DNA of 16,610 bases from Syntrophobacterales bacterium (lineage in GTDB: Bacteria > Desulfobacterota > Syntrophia > Syntrophales > JAAYKM01), in assembly GCA_031285215.1 (NCBI GenBank), contig JAITWQ010000212.1:1-16610 (forward strand). Direction: 5' to 3'. This document shows positions 1-6,973 of the stretch, piece by piece; within the stretch, counting starts at the first letter, position 1, and every line of letters starts with the position of its first letter. Below the pieces are notes generated by a model, which saw nothing but the letters and a program-made list of their open reading frames with translations, was not told the DNA's origin and did no database searches. Made by a program: the position numbers and the translations under genes.

Positions 1-255
1 CAAAAAGATACTTCCCGTTTGTTTCAAAATACGGTGCATTTGCTCAACCCGCTCTTTGAGCCAGGCAATGTAATGGTCAATGCCGCCGCTCCACCTGTCC
101 TGAAAACTGCGCACTTCGCCCTCGTCGCCCCAAATGACCTCGTAATTGCGGTTGCTGAAAAACGGCGGGTCAAGATAGATTAAATCAACGCTTTCACTCT
201 CCATTTCTTTCAGAATTTCGAGGTTATCACCTAATATTAATTTGTTTACCGGCAT
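1..255 (-). CDS. DNA methyltransferase (N6-adenine/N4-cytosine type), N-terminal part
   Basis: The first 85 codons of a site-specific DNA methyltransferase are present; the rest lies beyond the left edge. The protein opens with a GDNLEIL segment (residues 9-15) and has the catalytic motif DPPF at 29-32, within DLIYLDPPF. This motif is diagnostic of amino-methyltransferases that use S-adenosylmethionine to methylate adenine N6 or cytosine N4. In this family such an early motif IV generally means the target-recognition region and the SAM-binding FxGxG motif follow, but they are not visible here. The ATG at 253-255 is the only sensible start, and the ribosome binding site before it is weak. It may belong to a restriction-modification system or be an orphan enzyme; no restriction gene is visible in the window. 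Confidence 0.85.
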   Translation of the reverse strand, partial: MPVNKLILGDNLEILKEMESESVDLIYLDPPFFSNRNYEVIWGDEGEVRSFQDRWSGGIDHYIAWLKERVEQMHRILKQTGSIFL

Positions 256-413
256 AATTTTTCTCTGATCTCATCCGCAGTTAATACAAATCAAATATGC
301 ATACACTGGCACCTGCAAAATTATTGCGTTCCGCACCGGAGTTTTGCGCGACAGCCGGCGGCCCGTCCCCTTGCCAGGGGCAAAGGTATCTGTAAGTCAT
401 CTTTTTCACCGCG

Positions 414-1025
414 TTACTGCAGATGCCAGCGGCTGCCATCGTAATTGTAGGTTCCCGCCCTGCTTCCCTTATCTTTATAGAAGCGGTCAAAATTGCCGAA
501 TGCGTTGACGGGCACATAACGTCTCCAGTAGTAATCCCATACAACATCGCCATCTCCCAGCCTGACATTGGCGCCAATGGTGATAACTGTGAGTTGGTTT
601 TTCGCGAATGCCCTTCCTCCAATGTAGGTCACGCTGTCGGGAATAGTTACATCCGTTAGCTGATTATTCGAAAATGCCGACTTGCCAATAGAGGTAACAC
701 TCTTGGGGATGGCCACACTTCTAAGTTTATTGTTCGTAAATGCTTTGCTTTCAATAACAGTTACGCTGTCAGGGATAATCACGCTGGTCAGATGCCTGTC
801 CATAAATGCCTGACTTCCAATCGCGGTGACGGGCAGTCTTTTTATGCGCGGAGGAATCCGTACTGCCTCCTTTATCCCCAAATAGCTGGTAATGCGCACC
901 GCTTTGTTATCGCTTATGATTCTCACTTGAAAATCCTCTTGGGCATCGTATTTCTGTGAGCACGCCGCAAGTACCGCGATAAGCAGACAAAATAATATGG
1001 TCCCTAAAATAGATTTCTTTTTCAT
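414..1025 (-). CDS. LRR_5 (BspA-like) leucine-rich repeat lipoprotein
   Basis: This is a 203-residue predicted surface lipoprotein. The N-terminus is a typical lipoprotein signal: MKKK, a hydrophobic stretch, then the lipobox LAAC with Cys22 as the lipidated residue. Residues about 55-150 hold BspA-type leucine-rich repeats of 22 residues, with the pattern LTxVxIPxSVTxIGxxAFxNNQ; three clear copies lie at 79-100, 101-122 and 123-144, with degenerate copies on either side. The tail (about 180-203) has an AGTYNYDGSRW segment of a kind I associate with LRR lipoproteins of spirochaetes such as Treponema. Such proteins usually mediate binding to surfaces or other proteins. The start at 1025 is preferred over the upstream GTG/ATG codons because AGAGGGG lies just ahead of it. 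It lies 83 nt downstream of the sensor kinase on the same strand. Confidence 0.85.
   Translation of the reverse strand: MKKKSILGTILFCLLIAVLAACSQKYDAQEDFQVRIISDNKAVRITSYLGIKEAVRIPPRIKRLPVTAIGSQAFMDRHLTSVIIPDSVTVIESKAFTNNKLRSVAIPKSVTSIGKSAFSNNQLTDVTIPDSVTYIGGRAFAKNQLTVITIGANVRLGDGDVVWDYYWRRYVPVNAFGNFDRFYKDKGSRAGTYNYDGSRWHLQ
594..791 (-). repeat. Three tandem 66-bp degenerate repeats encoding LRR units
   Basis: These bases encode residues 79-144 of the LRR lipoprotein as three consecutive 22-residue units (LTSVIIPDSV..., LRSVAIPKSV..., LTDVTIPDSV...). The units are similar but not identical at the DNA level, so they are diverged coding repeats rather than a recent expansion. Confidence 0.75.
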
Positions 1026-1108
1026 AATAATCCCCTCTGTAATCATTTATCACGTTACCGATCGTCTTGAACTATTTCCATTTTGGAAGCAGTTGAATCA
1101 CGCGATAA

Positions 1109-4093
1109 TCATGCGTCGTCACCCTTTCTTCTTTCACCATGCCGCCTGTCCGATATGCGCCTTCTGTCGCCATTTTTTCGCCTGTCGCCTTTGCGCCGCT
1201 CGACAGAGGGATTTTGCTTGAACAAACACTTTCTGATAACCAACAGAACTTCATCAAAATCTAAAGGTTTTCCCACATGGCCGTTCATGCCGGCCTCAAA
1301 GCACTTTTCAATATCTTCCTTAAATACATTGGCCGTCATGGCGATAATCGGAATGGTTCCTGCGTTCTCTGTATCAAGCGCGCGGATGCTGCGGGTCGCT
1401 TCGTAACCGTCCATTACCGGCATTTGAATATCCATGAAGATCATATTGTACCTGTCCGGCCTTTCGCTGAACATGCGGACGGCCTCCTCCCCGTTTTCCG
1501 CACAGTCAATGTTTAAAAAAGTCGGTTCCAGCAGTGCCAGTACAATCTCGCGATTTATTTCCACGTCCTCAACAAGCAAAACACAATATCCTTCAAAGCG
1601 ATCGGTCTCCGATGATTCTCCTTTTTGCCTTTCATTTAATATATCCACGCCGAAACATTTATTTATGCAGTCAATTATCGCCGTGGGGAAAATTGGTTTT
1701 GATAAAAACTCATCTATACCGGCGTTTTTGGCGTTGCCTTTTATTCCACCCAACTCGGCTGAGGAAATCATGACGCAAACGGATTTTCCGCTGTCCATAT
1801 CCCTGATGCGGCGTGTAAGCTCCATGCCGTCCATTGCAGGCATTTTCCAATCAATAAAGTAAACATCATAGGCATTTCCTTTTTCAATCAGCCCAAGAGC
1901 GTCCTCCCCGCTTGCGGCAACGTCGCAGGCAATGCCGAAACGCCTTGCAATATTAACAAAATATTCCCGGATATCCTCGTCATCGTCCACTATCAGTATC
2001 CGCATATTTTTTACGTCAAAATTAGTCACGGGAAGTAATTTGTCTTTTCCATCTTCTGCGGATATTTCGGTTTTTATTGAAAACGTAAATGTCGAGCCTG
2101 TACCAAGCTCGGATATTATCGAAATTTCGCCTCCCATCATTTCGACGATACGCTTTGATATGGAGAGGCCAAGCCCCGTCCCGCCGAAGTTACGCGTCGT
2201 ACTGCTCTCCGCCTGCTCAAATGGGTTAAACAGACGGGCTTGCTGTTCTTCGCTGATCCCCACGCCTGTATCCGTTACGTCAAACCGGATGGTGCAAAAA
2301 CCGTTTTCTTCATTCAATAATCTGGTACTGAGACTTATGGAGCCGTTTTCAGGCGTGAATTTCACGGCATTGGAGAGCAGGTTGGTTATCACCTGCGCAA
2401 GCCGCTGATCATCGCATATTATCGCATACGGGATATTTTCATCAATATATACGGCGAGCCGCTGATGCTTTTCAACCACGCGGAAATTTATGATGTTTGT
2501 AACCTTCTTGAGCATTTCCTCAAAAACAAAAGTGACAGGGTGCAGCTCCAGCTTGTCGGCCTCAATTTTGGACATATCCAAAACATCATTGATAACGCCG
2601 AGCAGGTGAATGGAGGCGTCTTTGATTTTCCCTATCGCGTAATCTTTTTGCCTGGCATTATCCGTAGATTCCGCAATAGAGGTCATGCCGATAATGGCGT
2701 TCATCGGCGTCCGTATTTCATGACTCATATTGGAGAGAAAACCGCTTTTGGCGCGGCTGGCTGCTTGCGCCTTATAAAGCGCCGAGGCCAATTCCTGAGT
2801 CATGTCATGACGCAGCAGGGCGTTGGCGATCAGCAAACTTCCGGAACGGAGTACGGATTCTTCATTTTCCGTGAACAGGCGTTCATTGCGGCAATCGTCA
2901 AAACCTATGAAGCCCCAAAAGTCATTTCGCAAATACACCGGCACAACCAAAATGGATATGATCCCCTGCGGCGACAACTGCGCCTGTTCGCGGGGAGACA
3001 TATTCCGGACGATGCTGTTGATGCACTGGCCGCTCGACAGCCTGTGCTCCCACTCGGGAATGTTTTCATCGTAAGGTATATCAATGGTGTATTCGTTGCC
3101 CTGCTGCGGCTCGGCGCCCTCCGACCACTCGTAAAGCTGAGTGCAATACAGTTTTCCGTTCACTTCGTGGTTTTTCCAAATGTACATCCGGTCAACGTTT
3201 ACCGCCGAAGCCATCATACCCATGCTGCGCCACAAAGCATCCTCAAAATCATCCATCTCCGCCTGGAGCAGAAGGGTGATTGCGTGGTTTACCGTACTCA
3301 GCAGCTTATCCCGCCTGTTGATGCCGCCCATCATCTCCTGTATTTTCCGCGCCAGTTCGCCGATCTCGTCATTTCGCTCACTGCCGAAAATAGAATCAAT
3401 GTCAATACCTGTTTTTGATACGCTGTCCGTGAGCCGCTTGACCGGAGTGATGACAAAACGACGTATGAGAAGGATATTGGCGAACATAACAATGGACAAC
3501 GTTACAATAAGGATAATGACATTGACCATCGCGGCCCTCTGGCTCGCCCGTATGAATTGGTCTTCTATATCGGTGCTGATGACGCCGATGATCTTATCAT
3601 CCTTCCAGACAGGAACGGCACCGGTGTTATAGCTGCCCCATTTATCAACTACATTCATAATGCCCGCCGATTCTTTGCCGCCGAAGGCGTCTAAATGTAT
3701 TTTTGAGATATCGTCATATTCCTCAAACAATGATTCATCTTCATAATCGGTGTCGAAAATGAAATAATATTTGCCGTCTATCTGTTTGAGCGCGTATATA
3801 TAAGTGGCACCGACCTTTTTCTGTAAAGAGCGCAGATCCTCAATTATTTTCTTGTAGTTCCTTATATCTTTTTCTATATCTGATTTACTGTTGTACGAAT
3901 CGAATGTATTGATATCAAGAATTTCACGGGCGGCAACGGAAATTGAAATTAAGTTTGACTTGACGCTTGCATCAAGAAGAACTCTGTGATCTCTGTTGTT
4001 TTTCAGCGTAATGAAAACACTTACACCGAGTACGATTATTAAAAGGCCAATAACTGCTGAAATGAGCAGTTTTTGTATTTTTCTATTCTGCAC
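1109..4093 (-). CDS. Membrane hybrid sensor histidine kinase (sensor-HAMP-GAF-HisKA-HATPase-REC-REC)
   Basis: A 994-residue inner-membrane hybrid kinase. TM1 is at about 9-30 and TM2 at about 188-210. The segment between them (31-185), with its GATYIYAL and GVISTDIED parts, looks like an extracytoplasmic CACHE-type ligand sensor. A HAMP linker (about 211-255) and a GAF-like domain (about 270-430) follow. The dimerisation/phosphoacceptor box carries H458 (NMSHEIRTPMNAIIG). The ATPase domain has its N box at 571-577, DTGVGI at 608-613 and GGTGLGL at 637-643. Two receiver domains follow, with phosphorylatable D748 and D888 and conserved K799 and K942. No Hpt domain is present, so a separate phosphotransfer partner or output is likely. 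The C-terminus (965-994) is an odd basic tail of repeated GDRR/SDRR/GERR units. The start codon is GTG, with GAGGCGG four bases upstream. The signal sensed is unknown. Confidence 0.92.
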   Translation of the reverse strand: MQNRKIQKLLISAVIGLLIIVLGVSVFITLKNNRDHRVLLDASVKSNLISISVAAREILDINTFDSYNSKSDIEKDIRNYKKIIEDLRSLQKKVGATYIYALKQIDGKYYFIFDTDYEDESLFEEYDDISKIHLDAFGGKESAGIMNVVDKWGSYNTGAVPVWKDDKIIGVISTDIEDQFIRASQRAAMVNVIILIVTLSIVMFANILLIRRFVITPVKRLTDSVSKTGIDIDSIFGSERNDEIGELARKIQEMMGGINRRDKLLSTVNHAITLLLQAEMDDFEDALWRSMGMMASAVNVDRMYIWKNHEVNGKLYCTQLYEWSEGAEPQQGNEYTIDIPYDENIPEWEHRLSSGQCINSIVRNMSPREQAQLSPQGIISILVVPVYLRNDFWGFIGFDDCRNERLFTENEESVLRSGSLLIANALLRHDMTQELASALYKAQAASRAKSGFLSNMSHEIRTPMNAIIGMTSIAESTDNARQKDYAIGKIKDASIHLLGVINDVLDMSKIEADKLELHPVTFVFEEMLKKVTNIINFRVVEKHQRLAVYIDENIPYAIICDDQRLAQVITNLLSNAVKFTPENGSISLSTRLLNEENGFCTIRFDVTDTGVGISEEQQARLFNPFEQAESSTTRNFGGTGLGLSISKRIVEMMGGEISIISELGTGSTFTFSIKTEISAEDGKDKLLPVTNFDVKNMRILIVDDDEDIREYFVNIARRFGIACDVAASGEDALGLIEKGNAYDVYFIDWKMPAMDGMELTRRIRDMDSGKSVCVMISSAELGGIKGNAKNAGIDEFLSKPIFPTAIIDCINKCFGVDILNERQKGESSETDRFEGYCVLLVEDVEINREIVLALLEPTFLNIDCAENGEEAVRMFSERPDRYNMIFMDIQMPVMDGYEATRSIRALDTENAGTIPIIAMTANVFKEDIEKCFEAGMNGHVGKPLDFDEVLLVIRKCLFKQNPSVERRKGDRRKNGDRRRISDRRHGERRKGDDA

Positions 4094-4288
4094 AGTGCCG
4101 CCTCATTGCTCTATGTTCCATCATCGCAGTAATTTTATTCTTTTCTCCCTTACTATATAAATTCTTCGCCGTCATATTGCTTTTTGCAAAAGCCGTTAAC
4201 TTTGTTAAATTACCCATCGGTTAGTTATATGCCTCGCCGCTCCAATAATTTTTCGTTCAAGGTTAAGTGCGGCAGAGTTTTTCTGTAT

Positions 4289-5434
4289 TTAATACAAGTC
4301 GTAACGCACCAGGCGGCCGTCGAGACCACCGTTGCTGATAACTTTCTTCCATGCTGTTTTCAGGCCGATTTTCTTGATGTAGGCCCGTTCGCCAAAATAG
4401 ACATAGGCCGTGGAATTGGTGCAGCGCTTTTTGAAGAAATCACCCAGATTCTGGTAGAAGGCGTCCATTTCCGCCTCGTTGCCCATACGGATGCCGTAAG
4501 GAGGATTGCAGATGATGGTCTTTCCCGACAATGAATCCACCTGAAAAATATCGCGCTGCTCAATACGGATTCGATGCCCCGGATCAAGGATGCGGGCGTT
4601 TCGGCGGGCCATTTCTACCGCTTCCGCAGAAATATCGCTTCCCGTAATCATGCCCGGCCTGACGGGAACCATGCCTTTCTTCCCCTCCCGGACAATTTCC
4701 TTCCAGAGCGAGAAATCAAAATCAGGCAGTTTTTCCAAACCGAATCCCCGCCGCAGCATACCTGCGGGCATACGTGAGGCATGAATATAAGCCTCGCACA
4801 AAATGGTTCCCGAGCCGCAAAAGGGATCGTACAGGGGCGTTTCTCCATTCCAGGCGGAATACTGAATAATGGCCGCTGCAAGGGTTTCCATCATGGGGGC
4901 AGACACGCTTTCCGGACGGTAGCCGCGCCGGTGGAGCGTTCCTCCCGATGTATCCACACTAATCGTCGCCTTGTTATCTTCAATGTACAGATTAAACCAG
5001 ACGTCAGGATTTCTGGCATCAACGGAGGGGCGGCTTCCCTGACGCGTGCGGAAGGAATCGGCAATGGCATCCTTTAATCTGAGGGCGGCAAACTGGGAAT
5101 GATTTAGTTGACTGCGCACCAAAGCCGCATAAACGGCAAAAGTGCCCGCCGTGGTCAGAAAATCATCCCAGGTAATCTGAAAGGCCTGCTTGTACAGGTG
5201 CCGTTCCGTCGGGCAATCAAAGGTGACAAGAGGGGCCAGTACCCGTGTGATGAAACGGCCATGATAATTGATCCGGTAGAGGGCGGCCTTATCCCCGCGA
5301 AAATGAATTCCGCGATAAGTAATACGCGTATCTTTGGCGCCGAGGGAGATGAGTTCCTGACGGGCAACATCTTTGATGTCATCGGCGCATTGGGCAAAAT
5401 AAATGCCCTGGGTTTGGTAAAGATAATTTTTCAT
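4289..5434 (-). CDS. THUMP-domain 23S rRNA (guanine-N2) methyltransferase, RlmL N-half/YpsC type
   Basis: A 381-residue cytoplasmic RNA methyltransferase. The N-terminal half (about 1-165) matches the ferredoxin-like plus THUMP RNA-binding region of the RlmL/YpsC family. A conserved LHRRGYR (167-173) leads into a Rossmann-fold methyltransferase with the SAM-binding motif DPFCGSGT (203-210), a GSDIS loop (265-269) and the catalytic NPPYG (310-314). By family, the likely reaction is SAM-dependent N2 methylation of a guanine in 23S rRNA (G2445 in E. coli numbering). It lacks the second methyltransferase (RlmK) half found in E. coli RlmKL. The start at 5434 is chosen over an upstream in-frame ATG (5476) because it fits the family N-terminus and follows a GGGGG tract. 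The start overlaps the stop of a 30-codon upstream small ORF as ATGA. Confidence 0.88.
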   Translation of the reverse strand: MKNYLYQTQGIYFAQCADDIKDVARQELISLGAKDTRITYRGIHFRGDKAALYRINYHGRFITRVLAPLVTFDCPTERHLYKQAFQITWDDFLTTAGTFAVYAALVRSQLNHSQFAALRLKDAIADSFRTRQGSRPSVDARNPDVWFNLYIEDNKATISVDTSGGTLHRRGYRPESVSAPMMETLAAAIIQYSAWNGETPLYDPFCGSGTILCEAYIHASRMPAGMLRRGFGLEKLPDFDFSLWKEIVREGKKGMVPVRPGMITGSDISAEAVEMARRNARILDPGHRIRIEQRDIFQVDSLSGKTIICNPPYGIRMGNEAEMDAFYQNLGDFFKKRCTNSTAYVYFGERAYIKKIGLKTAWKKVISNGGLDGRLVRYDLY

Positions 5435-5523
5435 AAGCCCCCAACCTGTATAATATTTCCCTCTTCGCCATGGCACGCGCTTTTAGCCACACGTGTTTTC
5501 GATACTTGTCGCCACTTGATCAT
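5431..5523 (-). CDS. Possible 30-residue leader/small ORF overlapping the rRNA methyltransferase start
   Basis: Reading the minus strand from the ATG at 5521-5523 gives 30 codons beginning MIKWRQVSK and ending IIQVGGL. Its TGA shares bases with the methyltransferase ATG in an ATGA overlap. AAGGA lies three bases before the ATG, which is usable but closer than usual. The peptide is basic at its N-terminus, has one Cys and no membrane segment, and is not recognised. It may be a translation-coupling leader, or chance. Only the SD, its length and the exact overlap argue for it. Confidence 0.3.
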   Translation of the reverse strand: MIKWRQVSKTRVAKSACHGEEGNIIQVGGL

Positions 5524-5547
5524 AATTCCTTCTCATAGTTCTCTTAG

Positions 5548-6150
5548 TTATTCGTTGATAATCCTATTGACGCCTTGTTTCCAGTTGCATGGTATAGGTG
5601 ATTTATCAATATGGAGGATTATGGGATAGATAAAATATCCTTCATATTTAAAATCGGGATTATGGCTTTCAAGCTGCCTGACACCGTTGATGTCGTTCCA
5701 ATACGGCCCGACCGGCCCCTCCAAAGCAGGGGAAGCCGGAACTACTCCCAGAATGGCGGGAATATCTTCAGCCGATTTTATTCCTGTTAAATTGAATAAT
5801 ATTTTTGCCGGCAGTCCGCCGTCCTTATTGTAGTGAATGACAATAGGCGAGTTTTGCCGGAAAAAGCAAATATTTTCCCCGCCATATTCATAGCAATGAA
5901 ATGGCCGGCCAAGAATGACTTTCGCATCAATGACATTGGCTTGCAGGAGACGTTTAATGTCGGGCAGACTATCCCTGCTGATCCCGGGCATGGTTATCCG
6001 CAATACTTCCTCGCATGCAACAGACACTTCCTGGCCCGTATCACCGGGCCATTTTTTCACCATGTGTGAACATTCAGCGGCATTAACATACGGAGGCAAC
6101 AAGATAAAAAAGAAAAAACTTGCCGCCAGCAGTATCAAATAAGTTTTCAT
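5548..6150 (-). CDS. Predicted secreted protein of unknown function
   Basis: A 200-residue protein with a classical Sec signal peptide: MKTY, a strongly hydrophobic core (residues 4-20), and a likely signal peptidase I site after VNA at about residue 24. The mature part has five cysteines (C27, C46, C86, C95, C188) that could form disulphides in the periplasm or outside the cell. There is no further membrane segment and no family I recognise. The start at 6150 is placed at the signal-peptide Met. An in-frame GTG seven codons upstream (6171) is possible but would put LAKQN ahead of it, and neither start has a strong ribosome binding site. It lies between the HAD phosphatase (71 nt) and the rRNA methyltransferase (113 nt) on the same strand. 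No function can be assigned from context. Confidence 0.7.
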   Translation of the reverse strand: MKTYLILLAASFFFFILLPPYVNAAECSHMVKKWPGDTGQEVSVACEEVLRITMPGISRDSLPDIKRLLQANVIDAKVILGRPFHCYEYGGENICFFRQNSPIVIHYNKDGGLPAKILFNLTGIKSAEDIPAILGVVPASPALEGPVGPYWNDINGVRQLESHNPDFKYEGYFIYPIILHIDKSPIPCNWKQGVNRIINE

Positions 6151-6221
6151 ATTTTGCTTGGCCAATTTCACAGGTTGCCTGCCTTACGTGTTTTCGTGTT
6201 CGCGGCGCGTCTCCGTTGTTT

Positions 6222-6887
6222 TCATGTCCTGACGCGATTTTCTTCTCCGACAATCCGTAAAACGCCGGTAATCTTTTCTTCAATCCAATCGGCATGGCGG
6301 CACATGGCCATATCCGTCAAAAAAGTGGGAACGAGGACACAGCGCAGTCCGGCGCTCTGGGCGGAATTCAGGCCGCGCGGCGAATCTTCAACGGCAATGG
6401 CGTCTTCCGGCTCCAGGCCGAGGCGTTCCAGAGCCATCTGATAGGGATCCGGCCACGGTTTTAAACGGGGACTTTCGTTACTGGTAATGATACATGCAAA
6501 AAGATCCAGCAGATCTGTACCGCCATGGGCCTGCAGCAACGTTTCCCGCGAACTTCCCGTAACCAGAGCCAAACGCACCTGGCCATGGAGGAGGTTAATC
6601 GTCTCCGCCACTCCCTCCAGAAGGGGAAAACCATTTTCCAGACAGGCCAGAAAACGCCGGTTGCGTTCTTTGATGATCTTTTCCGCAACCTCAGGAGAAA
6701 TGCCCAGAGATGCCATCATTCCATAGCTGCTCATGCCACGGCCCAAGTAATTCCGCGCCCAGTCTTCCGCTTCAAGAATAACTCCCGCAGAAGCCAGAAT
6801 ATCGCGGGTGATTTCAAAAAAGACAAGCTCGCTGTCCATAAGAATTCCGTCGTTATCAAATAAAACGGCCTTGATCATCTCATCCAT
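6222..6887 (-). CDS. HAD superfamily phosphatase, beta-phosphoglucomutase-like subfamily
   Basis: A 221-residue cytosolic haloacid dehalogenase hydrolase. Motif I is FDNDGILMDSE, with nucleophile D11 and acid/base D13. Motif II is ALVTGSS, with T110. Motif III is K143, in the RLKPWPDPY context. Motif IV is AVEDSPRG, with E167 and D168 as magnesium ligands. The helical cap inserted after motif I (about 20-95) and the KPxPDPY and EDSxxG signatures place it with the beta-phosphoglucomutase/sugar-phosphatase group. The substrate is probably a small phosphosugar or phosphoglycolate-like compound but cannot be fixed from sequence. Length is normal. Met1 (6887) or Met4 (6878) could be the start, and GGCGGA precedes Met1. 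It lies 86 nt downstream of the helicase gene and may share its transcript. Confidence 0.88.
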   Translation of the reverse strand: MDEMIKAVLFDNDGILMDSELVFFEITRDILASAGVILEAEDWARNYLGRGMSSYGMMASLGISPEVAEKIIKERNRRFLACLENGFPLLEGVAETINLLHGQVRLALVTGSSRETLLQAHGGTDLLDLFACIITSNESPRLKPWPDPYQMALERLGLEPEDAIAVEDSPRGLNSAQSAGLRCVLVPTFLTDMAMCRHADWIEEKITGVLRIVGEENRVRT

Positions 6888-6973
6888 TCCGCCGGTTTCT
6901 TGCCTGGGAAAACATTAATATTGCCCGAATCATGGCCATCCGAAACATTTTCTTCTGAGTATGCGGTTATTTT

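Noticed and set aside
361..400. GC-rich hairpin after the LRR gene as a terminator
   Set aside because: The CCTTTGCCCC/GGCAAGGGG pairing has a bulge and is not followed by a T-run on the minus strand.
281..622. 113-codon minus-strand frame overlapping the end of the LRR gene
   Set aside because: It overlaps the LRR lipoprotein in another frame on the same strand, has no ribosome binding site and no recognisable domain.
2465..3418. 317-codon plus-strand open frame inside the histidine kinase
   Set aside because: It is antisense to conserved GAF and HisKA coding sequence. The translation has no domain signature and there is no promoter or ribosome binding site.
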